A stretch of DNA of 64,000 bases from Parus major (taxonomy: Eukaryota > Chordata > Aves > Passeriformes > Paridae), in contig NC_031771.1 of NCBI RefSeq assembly GCF_001522545.3, positions 657,553-721,552 of the forward strand. Reading direction: 5' to 3'. The notes beneath the pieces were generated by a model. It was not told the origin of the DNA, did no database searches, and saw only the letters and a program-made list of their open reading frames with translations. Positions 46,652-57,083 of this stretch are shown here, one piece after another. The translations under genes and the position numbers were made by a program. Numbering within the stretch: the stretch's first letter is position 1; the number at the start of each line of letters is the position of its first letter.

Positions 46652-47977
46652 ATGGCTGCTTTTGGGTTCTCTCCAACAAATGCCCTGGTTGTAAGGCTGT
46701 GGTGTGCTGCTCTTGATCAGGCACAGATAGATGTTTCAGATGCTGACTTTCGGCAGTTGTGTATTTATGGAAAAGCTAGAGGGTTTTTCCCTGTGGTTGA
46801 GGCGCTTCTTTCAAAGGCGGCTTGGGACACATTAGGTGATTCCCTGATCGAGGCTCTGGTAGTATATTGGGATCCCCGTCTGGCCTGGCTGCTGGGGATC
46901 TGGCGAAGGTGTGACTGCGTTTTGAGGAGCTGCATGTCCTCTTATGCCAGATCAAGAGCTGGTTCCTCTGCCCTGGGTGAGAGGTCTTGCTCTGGCTCCA
47001 ACTCTGGCTGTGGGAGTGGGGCGGGGCTCTCCCTCTCCCCCGGTGGCACGGAGCTGGGAGGCGGCTGTGTCTCGGGTCCCGAGGTCGGCTTCCCTGGGAT
47101 CACTGGGGCCCCCGGCGGGTTGAATGGGGGCACTGCAGGCCCGGTGGGCGTAACCCTGCCTTGGCTGGAGCCCCAGAGTCATAGGGCTGAGGCTGGGTTG
47201 GATCCTTGCCAGCAGGCTGTAGGGGGCGCAGCAGAACCGGGGGGTGTAATCCTGCTCAGCTGGCGCTCCGGTGGTGGAAGCCCAGGACGGGGTCGCCTCC
47301 TTCATGTGCTCTCCCAGAGCAGACCGATGAGGGGCTGCCTGAACGGGGGGTAGTGCCACCCCTGGGGGATGCCTCAGGTCCCATGTCCCTGCTGCGGCTG
47401 GGTTGTGCTCTGCCCCGCGGTAGGGGATGGGACGGGCCCAGGCTCCCCACCGGTGGCCGCGCACACGAATACTGTTCCAGTGGAGGAGCAGCCGGCACCA
47501 TTTCTTGGACCTTTTGCCCCTGAAGAAATGCTGTTAGGGGCGATTCTGAGTGCTGCCCCCCCTGTGCCGGATTCGTGGGGCGTGGGGATGGGTGCTGTGA
47601 GTGGTATGGACGCTGGGCTGGGTTCTGATGGCCCCATGCTGCGTGTTTCCCCTCCTGCAAGCCTGGAACATCCCCTGGCTGAGAAGCGGGGTGGTGCCGT
47701 GGCTCCGCGGGCTGTGTCTCTACCTATGCCTCGGTCTCCCCCGGCGCTGGAGGCAGGCTGTGCTGAGCTGGCTCCAACCCACCCTGACTCGGGTTCCTGG
47801 GCATCACCTGAGCCTGTGACTGGGAGGAGACTCCCCTGCTGCTTCCTACCCGCCCAGCGGATCGGGGTCCTGAGCTGGTTGCTATTGGCTCAGGTGGTGT
47901 TGCCGCAGGGGGCAAAGCCAGTGGTCTTCACGGGCAAAGGGTCCCAGGTTGCTGGAGCCTCTTCAGCTGGCCTGTGA
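46652..47977 (+). pseudogene. gag: ERVK-2 gag: matrix and spacer, capsid deleted
   Basis: The frame opens 64 bases after the LTR with MAAFGFSPTNALVVRLW and runs 233 codons to 47353. The first 100 residues match the ERVK-1 gag N-terminus (DVSDADF, GFFPVVEALL). They are followed by a Gly/Ser/Pro-rich spacer. A second frame (47369-47977) continues the spacer after a shift. No major homology region or zinc knuckle follows. The sequence passes straight to dUTPase, so capsid and nucleocapsid are deleted. The long minus-strand frames here are shadows of GC-rich sequence. Confidence 0.78.
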
Positions 47978-47980
47978 GCT

Positions 47981-48355
47981 TTGTCCCCCTGTCAGGTGAC
48001 TGTGCAGCCACACAATCAAGCTCAATTTTTGGGCACTCTTGGTGTGTCTTCCGGCCAGGTGCCTGGCCCTGTCTCGGGGAACTCTGTGAGGCAGGATGCA
48101 ACAGGTGAGGCTGCTCCTCTGGAGGAGTATCAGGCATTCCATGTGCTTCGGGATGTTTTTGGTCCAGTGGGTGAGGACATGAGTGCTGTTCTTGTGGTGT
48201 GGTTGAATACGACTGCTCAGGGCATCATTGTTCACCTAGGGGACATTGATTCGGATTTCCTGGGGTGCATTTCTGCCATGGGTTCCACACTCACTCCTCC
48301 TGTTCCTATCCCTGTGGGACCCGGATTTGCTCACCTTGTGCCTTTTGAGTCTTGA
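47981..48355 (+). pseudogene. ERVK-2 dUTPase domain
   Basis: A 124-codon frame contains EDMSAVLVVW, then GIIVHLGDIDSDFLG and finally IPVGPGFAHLVPF, matching the dUTPase of ERVK-1. The usual GVIDSD core reads GDIDSD, and the R in GxRxAQ is replaced, so activity is unlikely. It follows the gag spacer directly because of the capsid deletion. Confidence 0.75.
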
Positions 48356-48419
48356 GCAGAGCTGAGAACCAGCTGTGGGGAGATGGTGGCTTCGGGTTCC
48401 CTGGACCTCCCTGGGTCAC

Positions 48420-48560
48420 TGGACTGCTGTTCTGACAGCCAGGGATCATCCTGAACGGGTCTGCACCCTGTCCATCCTTGGTGAGATGTTGTCAGAGATT
48501 ATCTTCTGCAGGTTTTTGACACTGGCATGGACATCACGATTGTCAGGTTTGCTGATGGGC
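48420..48560 (+). pseudogene. pro: ERVK-2 protease remnant
   Basis: The active-site motif reads DTGMD (48518-48532), with Met in place of the Ala seen in ERVK-1. Flanking sequence matches the ERVK-1 protease but in shifted frames. Confidence 0.7.
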
Positions 48561-48567
48561 CCCTGGA

Positions 48568-49200
48568 GTGACCCTTGGACCTGATGCTGACACATTCTGT
48601 GCAAAGAGGAAATTGACACTGACTCTTTGTTCAGCAGATTCTGTTGTCCTCTCTCATGATAGACTAGTCACCCTCCATGACTTGATGCAGGAACAGTTGG
48701 ATCATGGTGATCTGGAGCCTTCCACCAGACCCTGGGACATTCCTGTTTTCTGTATCAAGAAGAAGTCTGGGAAATGGAGGTTGCTACAATACCTCCAGGA
48801 AGTTAATGCTATGATGGAAAGCATGGGGATGTTGCAGGCTAGCATGCCTTCACTTGCCATGCTTCCTGCTGATTGGCCAGTTCTCATCATCTGCCAGTCC
48901 TTTGCATCCTGAAGACAGACCGAAATTTGCCTTTCTGGTGCCAGCTATCATTAATGCTGAGCCCACACAGAGATATAAATGGAGATTTTGCCGTAAGGCA
49001 TGTGAAAATTTGCTGGCATTTTCCGATGATATGGGCCTGCAAGTGACTCCAGAAACAACCTCCCTGAAATTATTTGAGGGTCAAAATAATTTTGGGATGA
49101 ACAGTCCCACATCAGGAGGTGCAATTTTTTGCATTCAGTGCAGACACTGCCTGAATGATGTCCACATATTGATGGATTTTTACATGGTTGTGTCCCTATA
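48568..49200 (+). pseudogene. pol: ERVK-2 reverse transcriptase remnant
   Basis: The frame 48568-48912 holds the RT N-terminus: HDLMQEQLDHGDLEPSTRPW, then [10 protein letters not shown] and VNAMMESMGMLQ. It ends where the catalytic-finger region should continue. The next frame starts with a piece around FAFLVPAIINAEPTQRYKW and then jumps past the YMDD box to the connection domain. Compared with ERVK-1, two segments (DLKDCFF and YMDD) are lost. A protein from this copy could not polymerise DNA. Confidence 0.8.
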
Positions 49201-49540
49201 AGGGACTGACCACGACACAACTGTCTCCCTTGTTTGGTATGTTAAAGGGGGACTCTGATTTCAAAGTCACCTCTGACACTGACCCCAGAGGCACAGTAGG
49301 TGCTGGAGGAGGTTCTGTGAGCAGTTTCTGCTTATCAAGTTTATCACATTGATCTTTCCATTGATGTCACTGATTTTTTTCATTGCCACTCCAGATTTGC
49401 ATTCCACAGGTATCACTGGCCTATGAAATGATGAATGGTCCAATCCCTTGAATGTCTTGGAAGGGGTTTTTTCCTGCCCCATCAGCCACAGACAGTGGCA
49501 AACTTCATTGACCTTTGTGGCCCAAACATAGTCAGGGCCT

Positions 49541-49790
49541 GTGCAAGGACCCATTGTCTTTACTGACGGTTCGGGGAAGACTGGAAAGGCCATTGCTACC
49601 TGGGAGGATGGATCTGAGTGGCTGATTTTGGAGAGTCATGAGTCTGGATCAGCCCAATTGGTGGAATTACGGGCTGCTGTCATAGCATTTCAGAAGTCTT
49701 CCCAGGCACCTTTCAATTTGGCCATGGATTCTGCCTCCATGACCAAACTGGGAGTAATCCACATGCAGGTGTTAATGTTTTTAATTTTTT
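49541..49790 (+). pseudogene. pol: ERVK-2 RNase H, truncated
   Basis: The frame shows IVFTDGSGKTGKA, AQLVELRAA and LAMDSAS, so three catalytic acidic positions are visible. It matches ERVK-1 13160-13350. After MDSASMTKLG the similarity stops and an A/T-rich run leads to the 3' end, so the RNase H C-terminus, integrase and env are deleted. Confidence 0.82.
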
Positions 49791-49830
49791 ATTTTTTATT
49801 TTTTTATTATTTTTTTTTTGTAATAACAAA

Positions 49831-49870
49831 AGGGTGAGATATCACCCTGGAGTTTTAGCCTTCTGATTGT
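49831..49870 (+). other. Secondary LTR-edge-like block in ERVK-2
   Basis: AGGGTGAGATATCACCCTGG is followed by TTTTAGCCTTCTGATTGT. It mirrors the block at 11955-11980 of ERVK-1 and the real edge at 49975-49990. Confidence 0.65.
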
Positions 49871-49964
49871 ATGGAGTATTGTATTTTCCTATTATTTTTC
49901 CTTCTGATTGTTTATAATGTTGCTAGTTTCTTTGTTAATTTTTCTTTTGCTTTTCTTTTTGTTA

Positions 49965-49981
49965 AAACCAAAAAGGTGAGA
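49965..49981 (+). other. ERVK-2 polypurine tract
   Basis: AAAACCAAAAAGGTGAGA directly precedes the LTR start TGTCGCCC. It is interrupted by CC, a weaker tract than in ERVK-1. Confidence 0.7.
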
Positions 49982-50262
49982 TGTCGCCCTGAAAACTCAG
50001 CTTCTGAGCTTGCTGACATAGTTTTCTAAGACTTTCCCAGGACAGTAACTGTAAACAAAGAGATATGTATACATTCCTTCTGTTACACGTCTTGTGATGG
50101 ACATCTTTCATGGCCAGTGTGGTTGGGAAAGTGTTATCCTGACCATCCAATCCCTGGCCGTGGTCAGAAACCTATAAATCCTGGGAGAAGAAATAAACTT
50201 TCTCTTCCTTTCACCACACCTTGAGCTGTGTCCATGTGATCTATTCATCTTCAGCAGCAACA
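49982..50262 (+). repeat. ERVK-2 3' LTR
   Basis: A 281-bp LTR identical to the 5' LTR except for G at 49986 (A at 46311). It has the same TATA and AATAAA positions. Confidence 0.93.
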
Positions 50263-50613
50263 TTCTCCCTTGCTCCTCAACGTAGTTTGGAGTCTGGTTT
50301 GTACCATGGCTCACTGATTCTAGGGGTTTTTAGATGTTAATGCCACTTCCCCTGGGTGCTAACCCCCATGGGAGTTCATTCATTTACATATTGGACAATG
50401 ATTGGTTGCCATTAGGGGGTACCGGGAGCAGCAGAGGCAATATACAAGGCTAGGTGGCATTTAACGAGGCTGTCACAACAACATTGATATTTACCAAACA
50501 TGACACAACATGAGGTATTTAACAAAGAAGGCACCTTATGGTGACAACATTCTACTGTTCAAACCGTAAACATCTTTGTATACTGATCAGGAGGTCACAT
50601 TTTACTCTTTACA
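50263..50613 (-). mobile_element. 3' LTR of the env-bearing ERV, proximal part (U3 side)
   Basis: On the minus strand the LTR starts TGTAAAGAG at 50613, just after a purine run (AGATAGAGAGGGGG, plus strand 50618-50631). It proceeds to the ERVK-2 insertion point at 50268. Together with 46020-46306 it makes an LTR of about 630 bp. Confidence 0.72.
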
Positions 50614-51028
50614 ATACCCCCTCTCTATCTTTTTGATCGGGCCTTGGGCCCACATTAGTTTGGGTCCTCTGGCTCTTGGAAATATAGCTTTCTCAGCTTC
50701 TGGTATTGATCGCATACCTGTTGGGCAGTTTGGTGTTCTTGATTTTGAGTTTCTACTGTCATCATTTTGATTTGCTTTTGATCAGTTATCCCTGGGATTT
50801 GGAGGCTTGCTCGGACTGTAGACGCTACTGTTCATATTAAGCATGGGAGTACACATGGTAGGAACAGAAAACTTACAAATGTGCTAGCTATGATAAACAC
50901 CGCTTTCTTTCACCATCTTCCTATAAATGACCAAAGTCATCCCACCAACTGGAATTTTTCAGGGAAGCCCAATCTTGGGTACCCATGTATGCAATTTTAT
51001 ATATTTCTTTAAACATATTTTTGATTAC

Positions 51029-51843
51029 TTAACTTCTGTTGTTGATCTTCAAGCAGCACTCCGGTGAATTGAACTTGCCACAGATTCCCCCTCCATAAGC
51101 TAATAAATAATCTACTGCAAGCCAGATTTGGTAAACTACAGCTCAAGTCTGGGCTAACTGCTTGCTAATGTGGTCTAAAGTAAGGTCTGTTTTGTTAGAG
51201 ACAATCTGAAGTACTACTTGGAGTTGAATGATTCTGTTCAACATATAAATTGGAGTACCATATCTCCAAGATCCATCTTGGGCCCAAGTGGCTGGCCCAT
51301 ATGTTCTAATTATTTCTTCTGGGGTCCAGATTTTTCCTCTCCATTCCTGAGCACTCCCCATGTCAATTATATGTTGTTCTTTTGATTAGCTCTTTTTAGG
51401 TCATCATAGAGTGGGACTCCTAGACTTGATCCCAACTCCCTTGGGAGGAGGAAGAAAGCAGGTTTAACAATTCCTACAGTGCAACTCCCTCCCCAGTCCC
51501 CTGGGAGATGGGTGTATGCTATATTCCCACAGATCCAAAACAGGTGTTCAGGGGCTTTCCAGAAATCATTTTTACCTCTGTAGGACATTCCCAATATTTG
51601 GATATCTCCCTTACTCCCCAAAAGGGGTTTATCCCTTTCTCAGCACATTCGTATAGCCTATATCCTTCATGGTAAATACACCCTTTTTCCCCTTTTCCTA
51701 TGGACCAATATAGATTTGGTCCTCAAGGAACCCAATGACTATTTACCTCCTTTACTATCAAGTACCTTTTGCAAGCCATTTTCTCATATTTGAGAGTGCT
51801 CAGTGTTTTCCAAGTCCACCCCCAGGTCAACAGCAGTAATGAA
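51029..51843 (-). pseudogene. env: Retroviral env fragment (SU C-terminus and TM), broken
   Basis: Env mediates receptor binding (SU) and membrane fusion (TM). The frame 51367-51621 shows FWICGNIAYTHLPGDWGG, SCTVGIVKPAFFLLP and LGVPLYDDL, typical of a gamma-type SU end. The frame 51143-51361 carries the TM start and a heptad stretch (LNRIIQLQVVLQIVSNKTDL). Beyond a stop, the TM disulfide motif ICGKFNSPECC (51053-51082) has seven residues between the first Cys and the CC pair. A TAA follows at about 51029, so membrane anchor and tail are lost. The furin-type site is decayed. It belongs with the 3' LTR split by ERVK-2. No pol of this element is seen. Confidence 0.8.
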
Positions 51844-53345
51844 CATCACCTGTTTGAAAAGCAGAACATACATCATGTCATTAGCACAATTTAGGGACCT
51901 CCTGTTGTTTATACCTTCATTAACTCAGATGCTGCCAGTATTGTGAGAGGATGACAATTTATACCTTATTACTGATTCTGCTGTAAATGGTCAATGAGGC
52001 TGAGCCCCATGCGGTTGTTCTGAGGATGACAAGAAGGCAGCACCTCTCTTCGTGCTTCCTCAGCAATCCTGAATTGCCCTTTACAGGTTTCACCATTAAC
52101 ATATGCCAGAGTGCATAAAAAATTCATTATCACATGATCAAGACCAACTTCTTTCTCTTTTCCTTCCTACAGAAGAGCATTGTGTTCTCTTTGCTTTGCT
52201 TCTTATATTAATTTATTGCTATTCTTCCCATTTGACCTACCTCTGGCTCTTCTCCTTCCTGACTATCCTACTGCATGTGTACAGAATGCTCTTTCTTTTC
52301 AATTTTTCTTATTGCCAAATTACACCTGCTTTGAAATTTTTTTTATCTGAAACCTGTTGCTGCAGCCCAAATTTGCTGCTCAACATATACAAGCCAGTGA
52401 AGGTGAATAGTTTCAGGGAGCCAAGATACATTCCTTACTTACCTGCAGATCAGCTCCTTGAACACCTGGAGTAGTCAGTGCTTATGCAACAGGCAAGCAG
52501 TTGCTAAGGCAGGTATTCAACAAAATATACAACTAGAACTGCATTTTCCAAGGAAAATGGAACAAAATCAAAGTGAGGATTTTTTTGGGGGGCTGGTCAG
52601 GTCTTTAAAGTAGTGTGGAATATGAGATTTAAGTAAGTCCTTCTTCTGTAAAGAAAATGCCCTAAGATTAAGCTAGTGAGTGGAAAATTAGAATTTGGAA
52701 TGTGAATTCATGTGAAATTGAGAAGATTCTTCATGTGATTCTTAGAAAAATCTTTACCTCTGAATTGATTTAAACAGTTGTGTGTAAGAGCAGAAAAACA
52801 GCAGGGGCTAATGTGATACAGGTTGTAAGAAATAGTTAATAATTACATCACAAAAGGATAAAGCAAAATTTCCAATCCTGTTTTAAAAAAACCAGCCTAA
52901 TTATCTTAACATATACTTAGTGCAAGTGTATGCCTTTAATGTCTAAATTATATCTGCATTTTTTTAAGAGACCGAGCAAAATTTCATGTTAAGCACTGTT
53001 TCTCTGAATTGTTCCCGTGACTGTTTTTTTAAAAACTAACAACCATTTTATTTCTGTGCACAGGTAAATATCTATTCTTTGATCAGTTATTGTTGGATTT
53101 GGAGTTGTCTTAATAGTTAGAAAGAAGAGTAAAAAGGACCTGGAAGAGTTTTGGTTTTAACTAAGGAAGTGCAAAGCAAGTTAATTGGTGTCAAGAAAAA
53201 TCTTTAGCACATTTAGGCATACATGAAAATTTCAGACCAGAGCTCTGAAATGCCACTTCTGTCTCTTCTCTTGCTTTGAATTAAAGTTTCCTGTATAGTT
53301 AAAGAGACTACAGTTATATTTATTTATTTTTTTTCGTTAGAAAAC
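51844..53345. other. No gene seen; possible decayed upstream env near 51844-52090
   Basis: The first 250 bases may be the outer SU region of the env fragment but show no motif. The remainder is AT-rich unique-looking sequence. Confidence 0.4.
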
Positions 53346-54037
53346 TGTTGGGGTGACACTGGTGTTCGGTTCTTTTCCCCAGGACTGAGATTGACGAGAG
53401 ACCTGTTTTCTCTTGTTCAGGCTCGGGGTATTTATTTCTTATTTATATTACATATTTACAGAGTACAAGGAGCTATGTACAGTAGGCGCAAAATGTAACA
53501 AGGTGCAAAATGGCTGAAGAAGTATCTCTTCAAGTAAGTGTCAATCCATGCAATAATGAAATGCCAAGTAACTTATTTTCATTATTAACCCAATAGTTAG
53601 ACACTTGTGTCCCACAATGTGGATTTTTTCATCCTATCCCCTAATATTACCCAAAAATCCTAGACAGCCTAGAAGCAGAAGAAGCATAAGAAGAACAAGA
53701 ATAAGAATAAGAATAAGAATAAGAATAAGAATAAGAATAAGAATAAGAATAAGAATAAGAATAAGAATAAGAATAAGAATAAGAATAAGAATAAGAAGAA
53801 TAGGAGGAGGAAGCTGCGCAAGCAACAACAGCTCTGTTCTTCTCTTTAGACAAAGAAGTGAGACCCCCAGCAGCTGCCCTTGCCCTCACTTTTAACTGCT
53901 TCCCTTCCCCCTGGGATCAACCAAACTATTTATCTTCTCCAGCACCCAATATGTACCAGCAGTCAGGTTTCCCTGCAACTAATGGGGAAAATTCTATAGG
54001 TGAGAAGGAACAAAGGAAGGACACCTAACCCTAAACA
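53346..54037 (-). mobile_element. LTR, about 690 bp, carrying a hexamer microsatellite
   Basis: On the minus strand it starts TGTTTAGGGTTAGGTGTCC (54037) and ends CACCCCAACA (53346). TGTTTAGGG and TGTTGGGGT form near-matching inverted ends. AATAAA occurs near the 3' side (plus strand 53430-53440). Its first 30 bases match the LTRs at 55430 and 31688, but the body differs. No 5-bp duplication is visible (AAAAC against CCCCT). No coding sequence. Confidence 0.7.
53701..53796. repeat. (ATAAGA)16 microsatellite
   Basis: Sixteen perfect six-base units, flanked by degenerate units on both sides (to about 53685 and 53806). It gives Arg-Ile or Leu-Ile dipeptide artefacts in translation. Confidence 0.97.
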
Positions 54038-54255
54038 CCCCTCCTTTTGTGATCTTTGAAATTCTTATTCAATTTAACAAATCTGCAGTCAGACATTACA
54101 AAGAAGGCATTTATACAAGCTGCTGCTGAACAGTTGTATTTGTGATGCATGTGGGAAACTCCAAGGATTTGAGGAAATCTGTGTTTACACAGCACCACAA
54201 ATTTCCATCTTGAAAAGACTGAATTTCACCATTGCTCAAAGCAATGTAAGGATCT

Positions 54256-54320
54256 TATATATTTATATATAAATAATAATATAAATAATATAAATAATAT
54301 ATATATTATATTTATAATGC
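54256..54320. repeat. AT-rich low-complexity tract
   Basis: TATATAAATAAT-type repeats with no other signal. Confidence 0.85.
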
Positions 54321-54420
54321 ATATTTGTTTTGAGTATGCATCAATCCTTATTATAATCCTCCTTCATCCTATTATCCCAGTGTTTGAATCCACAAAATAG
54401 ATCAGTATCTCTTGTTTTCA

Positions 54421-54763
54421 TGTGGACATGATTTCTGAACCTGAGAGAATTTTCAAGCTCTTAGGAACTGACTCTTCCCAAGGGAAAGTTGTGGGAACCT
54501 TTTCTCACTCAAGGATTATTTGTGTAAATAAGGAATTACTTTCCCAAAACAGGACACAGATGTTCTGAGCATATTTACTCTCTTATCCCACAAATGGGAT
54601 GAGAGAGGTGTTGTTTCTTCTACCGATCAGGGTGACCTAGTCCAAGAAGCTTATAATAGGGTTGACAAGACCCCACAATAAAGGCTTTTTCACCTCACGA
54701 AAAGCAGCTGCTGTGTGTGTGATTTCTGGGAACCCTCGTAATACTTTGTGTCCTCTAGTGACA
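54421..54763 (+). mobile_element. Solo LTR, 343 bp, 6-bp duplication TTTTCA
   Basis: Ends are TGTGGACA and CTAGTGACA. A TATA-like box is at 54651-54658 and AATAAA at 54677-54682, followed by a U5 with CTGCTGTGTGTGTG. TTTTCA occurs at 54415-54420 and 54764-54769. Size and duplication length match class II LTRs such as the one at 4347. Confidence 0.82.
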
Positions 54764-55518
54764 TTTTCAGGCCTTTTTTTTCTTTTGTGTTAAGTGACAC
54801 TGCTTCAAGTAAGATGTTGTAAAAGTTTTATTCAGATTCAAGGCTGTTTTTTGTAAAGAATGCAAGCCATCATCTAAAAGACTGCAACTATCAACAGACT
54901 ATTTTTTAATAATCTGATATATTATATGCAATTCTCTTACTTCTTTGCCTTGTTCATTTCCCTTTGGTCCCCTACCTTTCTGAAAATGTGTCCATTTAAA
55001 TAATTTTTATACTAAAACATTATAACTTGAAAAAGATGCAGGTTCATTTTCTTTTCAAATTATCAGTTTTGCAGTTCTTGGGGAAATTTTTGGGGAGATT
55101 CAGCTTCACAGTCTTGCTGCTTCTGCCTGAACTCTAATGAAAACTTAGTCTTTGAGGCCTCTTTTGCCATCCTTGCCTTCAGATGAGAGAACAAAAACTT
55201 GCTTAGATTAGAGCTATAGGTTTGAAAACCTGATGCTGTCAGGAGTGGGAGCTCTGTGGGGCAGTAACAAATCAGGAGGAAATAAAAAACATGTAGGAAT
55301 TTGTTCCTTTGGAGGACAGAGTGCCAGCAGGACATACCTTTACTGTTCTTGTACTTTATGTGAGTGAGGAACCTGTTTTGTGGGTTCTGCAAGAAGTCAT
55401 TACAGTATCTTTTTGCAAGTATGTCAAGGTGTTGAGGGTTAGGTGTCCTTTTTTTTTTCTTTTGTTTTGTCCTTCTGGCCTGCCCGGGGAATTTTTTACC
55501 CATTATGTGCTGAGACAA

Positions 55519-55948
55519 NNNNNNNNNNNNNNNNNNNNNNNNNNNNNNNNNNNNNNNNNNNNNNNNNNNNNNNNNNNNNNNNNNNNNNNNNNNNNNNNNN
55601 NNNNNNNNNNNNNNNNNNNNNNNNNNNNNNNNNNNNNNNNNNNNNNNNNNNNNNNNNNNNNNNNNNNNNNNNNNNNNNNNNNNNNNNNNNNNNNNNNNNN
55701 NNNNNNNNNNNNNNNNNNNNNNNNNNNNNNNNNNNNNNNNNNNNNNNNNNNNNNNNNNNNNNNNNNNNNNNNNNNNNNNNNNNNNNNNNNNNNNNNNNNN
55801 NNNNNNNNNNNNNNNNNNNNNNNNNNNNNNNNNNNNNNNNNNNNNNNNNNNNNNNNNNNNNNNNNNNNNNNNNNNNNNNNNNNNNNNNNNNNNNNNNNNN
55901 NNNNNNNNNNNNNNNNNNNNNNNNNNNNNNNNNNNNNNNNNNNNNNNN
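55519..55948. other. Assembly gap (430 N)
   Basis: Undetermined bases within the LTR. The sister copy predicts about 94 bp here, ending in the GC-rich stretch. Confidence 0.99.
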
Positions 55949-56081
55949 TTTTTTAGCTGGGCCTTCTTCGGCTTCGGGGAAGGACGTTGGTGTGCTGGTC
56001 GCGAAGCTGCTGCTGTGGAGAGAAGGGAATTTCGCCATCACCCAGACGGAGCGGCTGCTTCTTCTCCTTCTCCCCTCTTTG

Positions 56082-56906
56082 NNNNNNNNNNNNNNNNNNN
56101 NNNNNNNNNNNNNNNNNNNNNNNNNNNNNNNNNNNNNNNNNNNNNNNNNNNNNNNNNNNNNNNNNNNNNNNNNNNNNNNNNNNNNNNNNNNNNNNNNNNN
56201 NNNNNNNNNNNNNNNNNNNNNNNNNNNNNNNNNNNNNNNNNNNNNNNNNNNNNNNNNNNNNNNNNNNNNNNNNNNNNNNNNNNNNNNNNNNNNNNNNNNN
56301 NNNNNNNNNNNNNNNNNNNNNNNNNNNNNNNNNNNNNNNNNNNNNNNNNNNNNNNNNNNNNNNNNNNNNNNNNNNNNNNNNNNNNNNNNNNNNNNNNNNN
56401 NNNNNNNNNNNNNNNNNNNNNNNNNNNNNNNNNNNNNNNNNNNNNNNNNNNNNNNNNNNNNNNNNNNNNNNNNNNNNNNNNNNNNNNNNNNNNNNNNNNN
56501 NNNNNNNNNNNNNNNNNNNNNNNNNNNNNNNNNNNNNNNNNNNNNNNNNNNNNNNNNNNNNNNNNNNNNNNNNNNNNNNNNNNNNNNNNNNNNNNNNNNN
56601 NNNNNNNNNNNNNNNNNNNNNNNNNNNNNNNNNNNNNNNNNNNNNNNNNNNNNNNNNNNNNNNNNNNNNNNNNNNNNNNNNNNNNNNNNNNNNNNNNNNN
56701 NNNNNNNNNNNNNNNNNNNNNNNNNNNNNNNNNNNNNNNNNNNNNNNNNNNNNNNNNNNNNNNNNNNNNNNNNNNNNNNNNNNNNNNNNNNNNNNNNNNN
56801 NNNNNNNNNNNNNNNNNNNNNNNNNNNNNNNNNNNNNNNNNNNNNNNNNNNNNNNNNNNNNNNNNNNNNNNNNNNNNNNNNNNNNNNNNNNNNNNNNNNN
56901 NNNNNN
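56082..56906. other. Assembly gap (825 N)
   Basis: Undetermined bases within the LTR. The sister copy predicts about 270 bp here. Confidence 0.99.
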
Positions 56907-57083
56907 TTGTTTGCCTGGTTATACTAGTAAAGAACTGTTATTCCTATCCCCAGATCTCTGCCTGAAAGCCCCTTGATTTCAAATTTATAATAATTCGGAG
57001 GGAGGGGGTCTACATTCGTTCATCCCACGGGAGGCTCCTGCTCTCCCTAGCAGACACCTGTCTTCTAGAACCGAGACACAAGG

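Larger units (their letters stand above)
46307..50262 (+). mobile_element. ERVK-2: internally deleted class II provirus with near-identical LTRs
   Basis: This 3.96-kb plus-strand provirus is related to ERVK-1. LTRs are at 46307-46587 and 49982-50262. Flanking hexamers TTTTCC (46301-46306) and TTCTCC (50263-50268) form a 6-bp duplication with one change. Present are the primer-binding site, the gag N-terminus and spacer, dUTPase, protease motif, RT fragments and RNase H. Capsid, nucleocapsid, the RT catalytic core, integrase and env are missing. The LTRs differ at one base by eye (46311 A, 49986 G). The interior has many stops and frameshifts. It sits in the 3' LTR of another ERV on the opposite strand. 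Confidence 0.93.
55430..57078 (+). mobile_element. LTR of the 30915 family with two assembly gaps, duplication CAAGG
   Basis: Starts TGTTGAGGGTTAGG and ends ACCGAGACA. CAAGG flanks it at 55425-55429 and 57079-57083. The visible parts (55430-55518, 55949-56081, 56907-57078) match the minus-strand LTR at 30915-31688 in order. If it is a solo LTR like the sister, only about 94 and 270 bases should be hidden in the gaps. The long frames reported across the N runs are not real. Confidence 0.88.

Noticed and set aside
46952..47660. Minus-strand Pro-rich frames (134-170 codons)
   Set aside because: Antisense shadows of the GC-rich gag spacer of ERVK-2, which is coding on the plus strand.
53605..53895. 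Arg-Ile and Leu-Ile repeat proteins
   Set aside because: Translation of the (ATAAGA)16 microsatellite.
54256..54320. TA-rich tract as a promoter
   Set aside because: Low-complexity sequence with no associated initiator or gene.
55309..56976. Long open frames of 181-494 codons
   Set aside because: They run through N gaps translated as X; the real sequence on both sides is LTR.
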